Below, in pieces: positions 17,060 through 24,388 of a DNA stretch of 36,656 nt. The position numbers and the translations under genes were made by a program. The notes beneath the pieces are model-generated. The model searched no databases and was not told the DNA's origin. It saw nothing but the letters and a program-made list of their open reading frames with translations. The stretch spans positions 1 through 36,656 of the forward strand of contig NZ_MUMF01000244.1 of the NCBI RefSeq assembly GCF_002155905.1, read 5' to 3'. The stretch's first letter is position 1, and every line of letters starts with the position of its first letter. The stretch is from Streptomyces tricolor (lineage in GTDB: Bacteria > Actinomycetota > Actinomycetes > Streptomycetales > Streptomycetaceae).

Positions 17060-17095
17060 GCCGTCACCCAGAGTGACGTCACCCAGAGTGACGGC
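17060..17095. repeat. tandem GTCAC-N5-GTGAC repeats upstream of terminase
   Basis: Two exact 15-bp copies (GTCACCCAGAGTGAC) occupy 17063-17077 and 17078-17092. Each is an inverted repeat with a 5-nt spacer, their junction forms TGACGTCA, and outer bases extend the dyad to GCCGTCAC/GTGACGGC. They end 10 nt before the terminase small-subunit start. Candidate roles are operator of the late operon or small-terminase binding site near cos/pac. Confidence 0.7.
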
Positions 17096-17149
17096 CACTA
17101 AAATGGTCGAACCGAGTTCACGCGAATAGATCTTGAAAAATCGCCGCGC

Positions 17150-17184
17150 AAAAAATCGGGCGACAAGGGCGTTTGGGTCGCCCG
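17150..17184 (-). terminator. rho-independent terminator after the kinase gene
   Basis: On the minus strand an 8-bp perfect stem (CGGGCGAC/GTCGCCCG, loop 12 nt) is followed by ATTTTTTG. It would stop transcription from the HNH-kinase genes before the virion operon, so that operon needs its own promoter in 17095-17150, which is AT-rich for this sequence. No clear -10/-35 pair was recognised there. Confidence 0.75.
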
Positions 17185-17228
17185 GTTACCTTCGGAACTT
17201 TTGACCCAGCCCTCCCCCGCGCCGAAGA

Positions 17229-17666
17229 TCACCAAGGGCGGGAAGTCTGCGGCATCGCAGCCCGTGACAGCGTCGGCCGCTGCCGATACCACCTCGTCGC
17301 CACCCTCTGCATATCCGGATCACGCATGGCCTCGATCCGCTGCATGACCACCTCACGCCCCGGGTCCACGGCCACGATGCGCGCGCCCAGCCGCTTGTAC
17401 TTCGCGAGAGCCTTGGCACTCGGCATGGTGTGGATCAGGTAGACATCGACCTTGTCACGTAGCGCGAACGCCTCGTCCATAGCGGCGTACCGCGCACGGT
17501 GAGCGACACGGAGCTGCAGCGGATCCTGGTTCCACGCCGGCGCACCCGGGCCGGACAGCGCACGGGTGATGAGGTCCAGGTCGATGACAATGTCACGGGC
17601 TGTAGCGTGCGCCTGGATCCAGCTGGACTTGCCCGCGGCCGGCGGGCCGGTGACGACGTACAGCAC
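17229..17666 (-). CDS. P-loop AAA/kinase-like protein
   Basis: A 145-residue protein, GTG start, with a Walker A at residues 7-14 (GPPAAGKSSW) and a DLD motif (IVIDLDLITRAL), the plan of small nucleotide or polynucleotide kinases. Later elements, VDVYLIHTMPSAKALAKYKRLGARIVAVDPG and MQRIEAMRDPDMQ, fit the lid and the C-terminal core. It is close to the HNH gene, which could mean end-processing of cut DNA at packaging, as with phage kinases next to HNH nucleases. The substrate cannot be told from sequence. Confidence 0.75.
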   Translation of the reverse strand: MLYVVTGPPAAGKSSWIQAHATARDIVIDLDLITRALSGPGAPAWNQDPLQLRVAHRARYAAMDEAFALRDKVDVYLIHTMPSAKALAKYKRLGARIVAVDPGREVVMQRIEAMRDPDMQRVATRWYRQRPTLSRAAMPQTSRPW

Positions 17667-17672
17667 GCTGCG

Positions 17673-17957
17673 TCACCACCTCCGTGAGGCCCGCTGAGGT
17701 GCCACCTTCTGCGACGGCCGCGCCCGGTTGCCGCGGCTGGAGTTGCAGCGTCGGTGCGCGGCGCGGGCGTTGGCGGGATCGAGCAGCGATCCGCCGCGGG
17801 AGAGCGGCTGCTCGTGGTCGAGCGTGAACGAGAGCGGATGCCGGGCGTCCAGCTCGTAGCCGATGTTGTGGCCGCAGATCCAGCAGGGCAGGTGCTGGGC
17901 GCGGAGCCAGTCGACGAGGCGGCGGTAACGGCGCCCGTTGCGGGGGTTGCCGGCCAC
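17673..17957 (-). CDS. HNH endonuclease
   Basis: A 94-residue nuclease from GTG 17957, chosen because AGGGAGG lies 8 nt upstream; a GTG 9 nt earlier is too close to that site. It carries a CxxC zinc pair (CWICG), the catalytic DH in FTLDHEQPLSRGGS, and NARAAHRRCNSSRGNR with the final HNH His/Asn. In HK97-type phages an HNH protein next to the terminase genes supports cos cleavage during packaging, so a similar role is likely. It is separated from the terminase here by a kinase and a terminator, which is less usual. Confidence 0.88.
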   Translation of the reverse strand: MAGNPRNGRRYRRLVDWLRAQHLPCWICGHNIGYELDARHPLSFTLDHEQPLSRGGSLLDPANARAAHRRCNSSRGNRARPSQKVAPQRASRRW

Positions 17958-17976
17958 GGGCGCCACCTCCCTGCCG

Positions 17977-18570
17977 TCAGGCCTTGGGCACGGTCCAGAT
18001 AATCGGGTCACGGCCCTGCACGGCGTAGATGATCTCGTTGGGTCGGGTGCCCTTCTCTACGCTCAGCGTGATCTTCCCGCGCAGGCAGCGACCCGGCTGC
18101 ACCAGGGTGCCTTCGATCGGGTACTCCGGCTTCGGGATGCCGGCACCACTGATACCGGGCACCTGCAGCTGGGTGTCGTCGGGGAAGCCCAGCTTCCAAG
18201 GGGTCTGGCTGACCTGCACGTTGGAGCTGGTGCGGTCGGCGCACACCTTGACCTCGATGATGGCCCACTCGGGGTGGGGGAAGTCCGACAGCGCCTGCTC
18301 AAGGTGGACGCCCGGCGCGGGTTGGCTGTAGCTGAGGACGGTGGTGGTGCCGCTGATGTGGCTGCCGTCCAGGTCAGTGTCCGACCAGTGGTGCCCGGCG
18401 CCGAGCCGGAGCGGGCTGCCGGCGGTCTTCGCCGACGCTGCGGCGGTGGGCGTGCTGCTGGCCTTCACCGCGGGCTTGGTGGCCGCCTTCTGGTCGGTGC
18501 TGCCGCTGCTGCAGGCAGTTGCGGTGGCGGCGATGAGCAGGGCTGCACAGGCAGCTGTACGGGCGCGCAT
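17977..18570 (-). CDS. secreted lipoprotein, probable lysogeny cargo
   Basis: A 197-residue protein from ATG 18570, preceded by a G-rich ribosome site (GGGGGG, 2-3 nt spacing). The signal peptide MRARTAACAALLIAATATAC ends at a lipobox-like Cys 20, followed by SSGSTDQKAA and a Thr/Ala/Ser-rich linker to about residue 50. The rest is a beta-rich extracellular domain (IEVKVCADRTSSNVQVSQTPWKLGF, RCLRGKITLSVEKGTRPNEI) with the layout of DUF4352/telomere-like immunoprotective folds in Streptomyces lipoproteins. Lipoproteins on prophages often alter the host surface or block superinfection; that role is inferred here. Confidence 0.78.
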   Translation of the reverse strand: MRARTAACAALLIAATATACSSGSTDQKAATKPAVKASSTPTAAASAKTAGSPLRLGAGHHWSDTDLDGSHISGTTTVLSYSQPAPGVHLEQALSDFPHPEWAIIEVKVCADRTSSNVQVSQTPWKLGFPDDTQLQVPGISGAGIPKPEYPIEGTLVQPGRCLRGKITLSVEKGTRPNEIIYAVQGRDPIIWTVPKA

Positions 18571-18660
18571 GGTCCCCCCAAGGACGACGTGGTGCTGAGG
18601 GGGCATCATGCGCTGCGGGGGACGCTCGTGAAGGTGATGTGGCCGTGTTGTGACCCACAT

Positions 18661-18703
18661 AAGTAAAGTCCCACCGCCCGGGACGGAGAGCGGACGGCGG
18701 GAC
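18661..18703 (-). terminator. rho-independent terminator after the MerR-like gene
   Basis: On the minus strand a 12-bp stem (18703-18692 with 18679-18668, two G-T pairs, 12-nt loop) is followed by TTTACTT. It begins 2 nt after the stop of the HTH gene, so the lipoprotein gene probably has its own promoter. Confidence 0.65.
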
Positions 18704-18705
18704 GA

Positions 18706-18948
18706 TCAGGCGGCCTTGGGTCGGCGCTGCGGCATGGGCCGGTAGGTAGCGGCTCGCTGCTGTATCTCGGGCAGGGCGTACATGGTCTTGTACTCGTGCC
18801 CTTGGCCGGTGAGCCGGCCGTCGCCTTCGAACCGGCGGATTTTGCCACGCCGGGCCCACTGCCGGATGACGGGGCCGGGGACGCCGGTTGCAGCGGTGGC
18901 TTCGTGCTCGTAGACGAGGTCGTCGGGGTACAGCTCGGTGACGTCCAT
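18706..18948 (-). CDS. small MerR-like helix-turn-helix protein
   Basis: An 80-residue DNA-binding protein. The N-terminal part reads like a MerR/excisionase HTH: LVYEHEATAATGVPGPVIRQWARRGKI followed by a wing-like RRFEGDGRLTGQGHEYKTMYALPEIQQRAA. The GKI-x-wing pattern and short length are typical of phage excisionase or regulator proteins. It is flanked by a hairpin 24 nt upstream and a terminator right after its stop, so it is likely transcribed alone or by read-through. Either a late-gene regulator or an excisionase is possible; no integrase is nearby. Confidence 0.75.
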   Translation of the reverse strand: MDVTELYPDDLVYEHEATAATGVPGPVIRQWARRGKIRRFEGDGRLTGQGHEYKTMYALPEIQQRAATYRPMPQRRPKAA

Positions 18949-18972
18949 CGTGGCCTCCCCCGGGCATGCGAA

Positions 18973-18998
18973 AGGCCCCCGGCAGCTGCTGGGGGCCT
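18973..18998 (-). terminator. hairpin with short T run ending the long transfer operon
   Basis: An 8-bp stem (AGGCCCCC/GGGGGCCT) with CTGC-type loop is followed on the minus strand by TTTCGCATGCCCG. It lies downstream of 19106-19411 and only 24 nt upstream of the HTH gene start, so it may act as a terminator or as a leader attenuator. Confidence 0.6.
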
Positions 18999-19105
18999 AG
19001 ATGCTTGCGGGCACACGTGTCCTGCCCTGGGGGCACTGTGACATACCGGTGATCGGCAGGTCAAGCAAGACGCTTACAGGCCCGTGTTACTGGGTGGTCT
19101 TGCCT

Positions 19106-19411
19106 TCACGTCCATTCCCAGTTCTGGCGGGAGCGGGCGGCCCGGCGGGCGGCGTCTCCGATCTCGGTGGCGAGGCTGCCCCAGTCGGCGGGCATGAGCC
19201 GGTGCTGGGCGGCCTTGTGGAGGAGGTCGCCGATGCGGCCAGCCTGGCGGGGCGGGATGCTGGCGACGTCGTCGAGGGTCCCATCGAAAAGGTCGGCGAT
19301 CTCCCTCCACTCCCTGCTGTTGAGGGTGTGGGCCAGGTGCTGGCCGAGGTTGCTGATCGCCGTGGCGGATGGCGGGTTGGACGGCCCTCCGTGGCTGATG
19401 CTGATACCCAT
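19106..19411 (-). CDS. small conserved-type protein of Streptomyces mobile elements
   Basis: A 101-residue protein starting MGISISHGGPSNPPSAT, with NLGQHLAHTLNSREWREIADLF in the middle and RLMPADWGSLATEIGDAARRA near the end. The SISHGG start followed by an HLAHxLNxREW helix is a pattern I associate with small proteins carried by Streptomyces plasmids and AICEs, from memory. It has no membrane segment or metal site. It is the last gene before the 18.98-kb hairpin and overlaps nothing; function unknown. Confidence 0.65.
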   Translation of the reverse strand: MGISISHGGPSNPPSATAISNLGQHLAHTLNSREWREIADLFDGTLDDVASIPPRQAGRIGDLLHKAAQHRLMPADWGSLATEIGDAARRAARSRQNWEWT

Positions 19412-19413
19412 GG

Positions 19414-19632
19414 TCAGACCTCCTTGGCGAGGTACCGGAGCCGCTTCGGAAGCCGCTTCGCGGCGTCGATGACGGCCTGGTTGAGGCGCAGGTACTCGGG
19501 TGTCTCGTGGGTGATGCCGGCGGCGGCTTCTTTGGCCGTGTGCTCGTGCAGGTTGGCCTGTGCTCGCCGGAACGCGGCGAGGTGCTCGTTCTCGGCGGCG
19601 TACACGTCGAGCTCGTACTGGCTGATGGGCAT
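19414..19632 (-). CDS. small helical protein of unknown function
   Basis: A 72-residue, almost wholly helical protein: YELDVYAAENEHLAAFRRAQ, then EYLRLNQAVIDAAKRLPKRL. It begins at an ATG with AGGAGATC just upstream, a ribosome-site context repeated before other genes of this operon. It ends 2 nt before the 19106-19411 gene start. No known motif. Confidence 0.62.
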   Translation of the reverse strand: MPISQYELDVYAAENEHLAAFRRAQANLHEHTAKEAAAGITHETPEYLRLNQAVIDAAKRLPKRLRYLAKEV

Positions 19633-19641
19633 GGCGATCTC

Positions 19642-20109
19642 CTAGAGGTTGCGGCTGTGGGCGAGGTTGGCGGCGCGGTCGAAGGCGAGGAGCACGGGCG
19701 CGCTGCTGGTCTGCTGGGCGTTCCAGGACGGGATCGTCTCGGCCTGCCAGTGACGCTTGATCGCTTCGAGGAGGATGAAGCAGGCCTCGTCGGCCTGCCG
19801 GGGGCTGTCGGCTTCGAGGCGGATCGCGCGGATCGGGCAGACGGCACCGGACTCGTCGAAAAGGGCGTCCCGGCACCAGCCGACGGTCTCGATCCGCACC
19901 CAGGCCCGGTGGAGGAGCGCGGCGAGCGGCGTCCGGTACGGGCAGGGTCCGGCCGGGAGCGGGGTGGTGACGGGGAGGCGGATGACGTCGTCCAGGTCGA
20001 CCGGGGTGGTGGTGATGCGGGCGTCGACGGCGAGCGCGGCGAGCGCGAGCCGCTCGTCGATGGTCAGGGCTCGGGGCGGGCTTGTCGTGGGGGCGGTGAT
20101 CGTGGTCAT
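19642..20109 (-). CDS. DUF6197-like protein
   Basis: A 155-residue protein. The pattern AWVRIETVGWCRDALFDESGAVCPIRAIR followed by an Ala-rich helix and SWNAQQTSSAPVLLAFDRAANLA matches what I know of DUF6197 proteins, in which a Trp, a D-x-x-G-x-x-C-x-x-x-A core, a W-N pair and a terminal DRA helix recur. Such proteins are frequent on Streptomyces plasmids and integrative elements, with unknown role. The true start is the ATG at 20109. Confidence 0.65.
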   Translation of the reverse strand: MTTITAPTTSPPRALTIDERLALAALAVDARITTTPVDLDDVIRLPVTTPLPAGPCPYRTPLAALLHRAWVRIETVGWCRDALFDESGAVCPIRAIRLEADSPRQADEACFILLEAIKRHWQAETIPSWNAQQTSSAPVLLAFDRAANLAHSRNL

Positions 20110-20197
20110 GTGGGTGGGCTCTCTGCGCGGTGACGTGTGGATGAGTGGCGGGGCGCCCCTGGGTTGCTGGCAGGCTTCGAGGGGCGCCCCGGCGGCG

Positions 20198-20380
20198 CTA
20201 TGCGCCTTCGCCGAACTTGACGGCCATGGTCGCTTCGAGGAGTTCGGCGGCCTCACTGCCGTCGGTCTGCCTGGTGTTGAAGCGTGCGGTGACCTCGGCA
20301 ACGATGCGGTCGGTCGCCTGGCGGTCGCCGCGCTTCTTCGCGGCGACGTAGTCGCGGACGGACTTGTGCTTGTACTGCAT
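20198..20380 (-). CDS. 60-residue helical protein
   Basis: A short protein, MQYKHKSVRDYVAAKKRGDR onward, with KRGDRQATDRIVAEVTARFN and a terminal helix AAELLEATMAVKF. ATG is preceded by AGGAGATCGCC, the same context as the gene ending at 19632. It is intact and in step with its neighbours but has no recognised family. Confidence 0.6.
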   Translation of the reverse strand: MQYKHKSVRDYVAAKKRGDRQATDRIVAEVTARFNTRQTDGSEAAELLEATMAVKFGEGA

Positions 20381-20418
20381 GGCGATCTCCTTCTGGTTGG
20401 GTTGGCGGTCCGGAGGGT

Positions 20419-20775
20419 CTATCGGCGGCTGCTGGCCTTGGCGCGGTCGCCACGGCGGAGCCGGTCGAGAACTCCTTGAGAGGTGGGGCCGGCGACCTGC
20501 GGTCCAGGCGTGCCGATCTCGCGCATGTCCGGCTTCTTCTCGTAGACGGTGCCTTCCTGGGAGAGGAGGCCTTCGGCGGAGAGGTGGCCGGTCATCCAGT
20601 GGCCGGTGATCGGGGACCGCCAGTCGAAGGTGTGGGCGGCGTACAGTTCGTCGGCCTCGTAGGGCGCGATGTTCTTCGCGGTTTTGCGGATGGTGTAGAC
20701 GGTCTTGCCCTTGCTGAGCCAGCGGTCGAGGTCCTTGGCGCCCTTCTTGGTGGGCTCCCAGGTACGTCCGGCCAT
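20419..20775 (-). CDS. unknown protein downstream of the clt-like repeats
   Basis: A 118-residue basic protein from ATG 20775: AGRTWEPTKKGAKDLDRWLSKGKTVYTIRK, then DELYAAHTFDWRSPITGHWMTGH, and a basic end (RLRRGDRAKASSRR). The mix of Trp/Tyr-rich beta sequence and lysines suggests nucleic-acid contact, but no HTH is seen. An upstream in-frame ATG at 20940 would run into the repeat array and is rejected. It lies between the repeats and the small genes of the operon end. Confidence 0.6.
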   Translation of the reverse strand: MAGRTWEPTKKGAKDLDRWLSKGKTVYTIRKTAKNIAPYEADELYAAHTFDWRSPITGHWMTGHLSAEGLLSQEGTVYEKKPDMREIGTPGPQVAGPTSQGVLDRLRRGDRAKASSRR

Positions 20776-20841
20776 GAATGATCTCCTGTCTCGGGTGAAG
20801 GTTGCTTTGTCATGCTTTGGGTGGTCTGTCGGGTGGTAGGC

Positions 20842-20990
20842 GCCCGGTCGGTGAGACTTTTGCGGTGGTATGTCACCCGGTCGAGCCTCCGACGCCCTGG
20901 TCGCCCGACCGGGCCGGGTCTCCGTCCGACCGGGCGGCATACCGGGTCATACTGGTACGAGACCACGCGCCGACCGGGCGACGACCGGGT
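20842..20990. repeat. clt-like cluster of GACCGGGY octamers
   Basis: The octamer GACCGGGC/T occurs at 20907-20914, 20928-20935, 20972-20979 and 20983-20990 on the plus strand, and at 20842-20849 and 20875-20882 on the minus strand, with a related ACCGGGTC at 20941. All fall in the 223-nt gap directly behind the translocase gene. Streptomyces TraB proteins bind clustered octamers (GACCCGGA in pSVH1) at clt, so this is a candidate transfer locus. Confidence 0.65.
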
Positions 20991-20998
20991 GATTTGCC

Positions 20999-23044
20999 CT
21001 ACTTCCCGGCGAGCTGCTCACGGAAGTAGCCGTTCGGGTTCGCCAGCCCGTCGAGTGGGCCCAGCTTCCGGGTTCCGCCCACACCGGCCGCGCGCAGCCG
21101 GGCCTGCAAATCCGTCTCGGTCAGGTTCTGGTAGAGGTCCGGGCGGTGGGCGGCCAGCAGCTCGACGAGCCGCTTGGTGCGGGCCCGGTCCACTCCGTCG
21201 GCATCAAGGACGGCGATGCAGTCGGCGAGCAGTTCGCCGCCCTCGGTCGCCCGACCGGCCGTGCCGTACTTCGCGGCAAACCCGGTCAGCGTGCCGGCGT
21301 CGATGCGCAGCTGCCGACCGCGCAGACAGATCTCGCGGAACTCGGGGATCGTCATGAAGTCGGTCTTGAGGGTGACGTGGCCCTCCTCGCCGCCCTGGTC
21401 GAGGACGACGACGCCCTTCTGCGCGTCGAGCAGCATGTGCGGCGCCGCACCAGCGGCCACGGCGTCATCGCCGAGGACCATCCGGGAACTGGCAGCGCCC
21501 TTGACCCGGAAGCAGGCGCGCTTTCGGCACACGTCGCGCAGCAGGGTCGGCACGCTGGTGGCGTCGGGGCGCTGGGTGATGAGCAGGGCCATGCCGCCTG
21601 CGTACCGGCTGACACGGACGTACCGGGCGATGGTCTCGACGAGGACTTCCTTGCCGTTGCGCCCGCGGTCCTTGCTGTCCGGGTCGTCGTCCGTCTTGAT
21701 CTTCATCATGGCGGCTGCGTCCAGGAGCTCCTGCAATTCGTCCATGATCAGCAGGGTCAGGCCGCGCTTCCACAACTCCGCCAGCTCCGGAGTGAGCTTG
21801 CCCTCGGGGCACTGCTCCGGGTGCTCCTCGGACAGCTGCTCCAGGCGCTCGCCGATCTCCTGCATGTCCGCAATCAGCGAGTTCAGCAGGTCCAGAACTG
21901 CGAGAACCTTCTCAGGAGTGTTGCCCGCTACGTAGGAGTGAGCGATCTGCTTGGTGGCGGCCCAGTCCGGGCCGGCCTTGCCGGTGGCCACGTGGACAGT
22001 CACGGACGGATCCAGGGCGGCGGCTGCCGCCACCAGGCGAGCCAGGAACGACTTGCCGTAGTCGGGCAGACCGCCCAGCAGGATGGAGCACCACACCAGC
22101 TCCAGGACGTGCCGGCCGCCGCGGGCGTCGGTGCCCAGCGGCACGCCGTACTGCCAGAAGTCGAGGCGGTCCGCGGTGAGCAACGGCGAGGGAATCGGCT
22201 TGCCCCCGTAGGGGTTGGGCTCGTTCGCCACCCACAGCACCACCTGCCCTTCGTGGCCGTCCTCGGAGGTGTCGGCGCGCATCTCGACCTGCGACTTCTT
22301 CACTCGCAGTGCCGAGGCGAGTTCTTCGGCGCGGGACGTGGCAGCGGCGGCCTTCATGCCGCGGGGCAGTTCGATCGTGGCCGTCCAGCCCGGTCCGGCG
22401 GGCTGGACGATGCCGACGACGTGCGTCTCGTCGCGCTGCGCTTCGGAGATGATGCTGGCCTTGACGAGCGCGGTGATCAGGTCGGCTTCGCCGCGAATCC
22501 GGGCTTCGTCCCGCGGGGCGGCCGGGTCCTGGGGCAGCTCGACCGCGCCGGGCTGGGGGCGGGTCCGGCCGTGGAACGCGCCCAGGCCCCAGGCGCCGAG
22601 CCCGGCAAGCAGGTCGATCCAGAGGCTGCCGGTGACGGCGCCGAAACTCACCCCGCCGGCGACCGCGCCAGCTGTGATCGCGGTCTTCGTCGCGAAGGCC
22701 TTCCGGTGCTCCTTGTAGTCGTCGCGGTAGCCGTCGGCCAGCTTCTTGAAGTGGGCGGCCTGGCCGACGTCGCCGGCCGCGTCACGGACGGCCTGGTCGG
22801 CGTCGGCGATCAACTGCGGGTAGTGGTTGTGGTAGCGGTCCAGCCACCGCCGGCCGAGTTCCCGGTAGCCGCGGAAGGTGTGCGGCAGCAGGGCCAGGGA
22901 GGCGATCTGGTTGGTGCGCTCGGCGATCGTGCGGATCGAGGCGACCGGCTTCCGGTCGGCCGGCTCGTCCTTGAAAACGGGCGTCTCGGCGATCGGCGGC
23001 ACGAGCGTCAGCGGCGGACGCTCCTCAGGCAGCGGGGTAGCCAT
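20999..23044 (-). CDS. traB: FtsK/SpoIIIE-type DNA translocase (TraB-like conjugation protein)
   Basis: A 681-residue protein of the class that moves double-stranded plasmid DNA between Streptomyces mycelia. Residues 120-158 hold a hydrophobic, glycine-rich membrane segment pair (TAITAGAVAGGVSFGAVTG, LLAGLGAWGLGAF). The motor has Walker A at about 324-332 (GGLPDYGKS), Walker B at 431-437 (LLIMDELQ), and a sensor-like LLITQRPDATSVPTLLRD at 487-504. Residues 605-680 read as a winged helix (LLADCIAVLDADGVDRARTKRLVELLAAHRP ... TETDLQARLRAAGV), the TraB domain that binds clt octamers. It is 8 nt from the DUF2637 gene upstream. A general chromosome-segregation role is less likely given context. Confidence 0.88.
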   Translation of the reverse strand: MATPLPEERPPLTLVPPIAETPVFKDEPADRKPVASIRTIAERTNQIASLALLPHTFRGYRELGRRWLDRYHNHYPQLIADADQAVRDAAGDVGQAAHFKKLADGYRDDYKEHRKAFATKTAITAGAVAGGVSFGAVTGSLWIDLLAGLGAWGLGAFHGRTRPQPGAVELPQDPAAPRDEARIRGEADLITALVKASIISEAQRDETHVVGIVQPAGPGWTATIELPRGMKAAAATSRAEELASALRVKKSQVEMRADTSEDGHEGQVVLWVANEPNPYGGKPIPSPLLTADRLDFWQYGVPLGTDARGGRHVLELVWCSILLGGLPDYGKSFLARLVAAAAALDPSVTVHVATGKAGPDWAATKQIAHSYVAGNTPEKVLAVLDLLNSLIADMQEIGERLEQLSEEHPEQCPEGKLTPELAELWKRGLTLLIMDELQELLDAAAMMKIKTDDDPDSKDRGRNGKEVLVETIARYVRVSRYAGGMALLITQRPDATSVPTLLRDVCRKRACFRVKGAASSRMVLGDDAVAAGAAPHMLLDAQKGVVVLDQGGEEGHVTLKTDFMTIPEFREICLRGRQLRIDAGTLTGFAAKYGTAGRATEGGELLADCIAVLDADGVDRARTKRLVELLAAHRPDLYQNLTETDLQARLRAAGVGGTRKLGPLDGLANPNGYFREQLAGK

Positions 23045-23052
23045 GGGGCTCC

Positions 23053-24192
23053 TCAGTGATGGTGGCCGTTGGCGGCGGGGATGCGGCGGGGAGAGCCGCC
23101 GCGCTCAAGGGCGGCTTCCTTCTTGGCGATGGGGTGGAACGGCACCGTGTCGCCTTTGCTGCGACGGTGCAGCGGAGGCACCTTGCGGCCACCCTTCTGT
23201 GCCGCCTTCTGAGGCTTCTCCGAGACGGGGGGTAGATCGGACGCGACCTGCGAAGATCCAGGCCGTGAGATGAGCGCCGAGGGGGCCGGGTGTAGCAATT
23301 GGAGGAGGCGGCTGCGAGTACTCACAGGGGACCCGTTCGCGGCGTCCATCGCGTCCGCCAGGGCCTTGCTCGACGCCAGCTTCTCCGCATGCAGATCAGG
23401 GGTCATCCCGGGCAGATTGGTGCCGTACTTGATCTCCCACGCGGCGGCGAACGCGTCCTCGAACGAGAGCTTCCCGTAAGGGGCGGCGGACACCAGCTTC
23501 CGGGCCAGCTTCACCACGGCCTTGTGATCATTGCGGCGTCGCTTCTCGTGCTCCGCGCGGGCCTTCTCCTCGGCCCGCTTCTTCGGGTCGGCGACCGCGG
23601 CGGTGAGGGTGAGCACCCACTGACGGACCTCGAAGAACAAGGGACCGCCGAGCGTGACCGCGGCGAGCCCAACACCAGCGATGTGGGCGTTGTCGGGGCT
23701 GACGCCGGCCGAGGTGAGGCTGAGCCCGTACTCGTAATTGATGTTGGCGGCGAATCCGGCGGCGGCCAGCGACAGTACGCGCAGCACCCACCGCACCCAG
23801 ACGGGCAGCTTCTTCTCGTCGGCGTAGGCCACGCCGGCGGCCATCACCCACGCCGCGCCCTCAACCGCGGGCCCGATCGGGAACAGCATCCAGTAGATCT
23901 TGACGAAGTGGATGATCTGCGCGGGGAGGGAGGCGAGCGCCGAGGCGGCGACGAGGGCGAGTGTGCCGCGCCGGTACACGTTGCCGGGCGTGAGCGCCTT
24001 CTCGCGGCGGGCCGCGCGGGCGGCACGGCGCTGGGAACGCTCGCGGCGCCGCTGGGCCTTCTCCTCCCGCTCATCCTTGCGGGCCTCGCGTCGTTCCTCG
24101 CGGCGCAGCTTGGACTCGAACTCGCGGTCCTCCCGCCGCTGCTGGGCGTCGGCGGCCTTGTCGGCGCGGCGCTCCTCGAACCAGCTGCTCAC
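23053..24192 (-). CDS. DUF2637 / SpdB-like membrane protein
   Basis: A 379-residue protein, GTG start, directly upstream of the translocase. Residues 1-70 are a very charged coiled coil (REERREARKDEREEKAQRRR). Four hydrophobic segments follow: LALVAASALASLPAQIIHFV, AVEGAAWVMAAGVAY, VLRVLSLAAAGFAANINY, and HIAGVGLAAVTLGGPLFF. The C-terminal half is a basic helical region plus a Pro/Lys tail ending GHHH. DUF2637 proteins beside TraB in Streptomyces elements correspond to plasmid-spread (Spd) proteins that help DNA cross septa inside the recipient. That role is inferred from the family and position. Confidence 0.8.
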   Translation of the reverse strand: MSSWFEERRADKAADAQQRREDREFESKLRREERREARKDEREEKAQRRRERSQRRAARAARREKALTPGNVYRRGTLALVAASALASLPAQIIHFVKIYWMLFPIGPAVEGAAWVMAAGVAYADEKKLPVWVRWVLRVLSLAAAGFAANINYEYGLSLTSAGVSPDNAHIAGVGLAAVTLGGPLFFEVRQWVLTLTAAVADPKKRAEEKARAEHEKRRRNDHKAVVKLARKLVSAAPYGKLSFEDAFAAAWEIKYGTNLPGMTPDLHAEKLASSKALADAMDAANGSPVSTRSRLLQLLHPAPSALISRPGSSQVASDLPPVSEKPQKAAQKGGRKVPPLHRRSKGDTVPFHPIAKKEAALERGGSPRRIPAANGHHH

Positions 24193-24212
24193 GGTGATCG
24201 ATTCCTCTCGGG

Positions 24213-24383
24213 TCAGTCGATGCGTTCGACGGTGACGATCAGGTCGCGGGGGTCGGTCTTCGCCGCGGCGATCCGACGTTCGAGATCCGCCTGGTCGTAG
24301 ACGGTGATCGAGTCGGTGGGTGCCTTGGTGACCGGGTCGACGGGCTGGCCGGTACGCGAGGTCGCGGTGAGAATCCAGGCCAT
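24213..24383 (-). CDS. 56-residue small protein
   Basis: From ATG 24383 the product is MAWILTATSRTGQPVDPVTK and on to ADLERRIAAAKTDPRDLIVTVERID. A beta strand, a short helix and a last strand suggest a small alpha-beta fold. It lies between two other small genes in the transfer operon and is easily missed because it is so short. Confidence 0.6.
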   Translation of the reverse strand: MAWILTATSRTGQPVDPVTKAPTDSITVYDQADLERRIAAAKTDPRDLIVTVERID

Positions 24384-24388
24384 CGGGC

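Noticed and set aside
17098..17292. 64-codon minus frame between kinase and terminase
   Set aside because: It crosses the terminator hairpin and overlaps the kinase end without ribosome site or recognisable sequence.
21146..23059. Plus-strand 637-codon frame over the translocase gene
   Set aside because: Antisense shadow; the minus frame has intact FtsK/SpoIIIE motifs.
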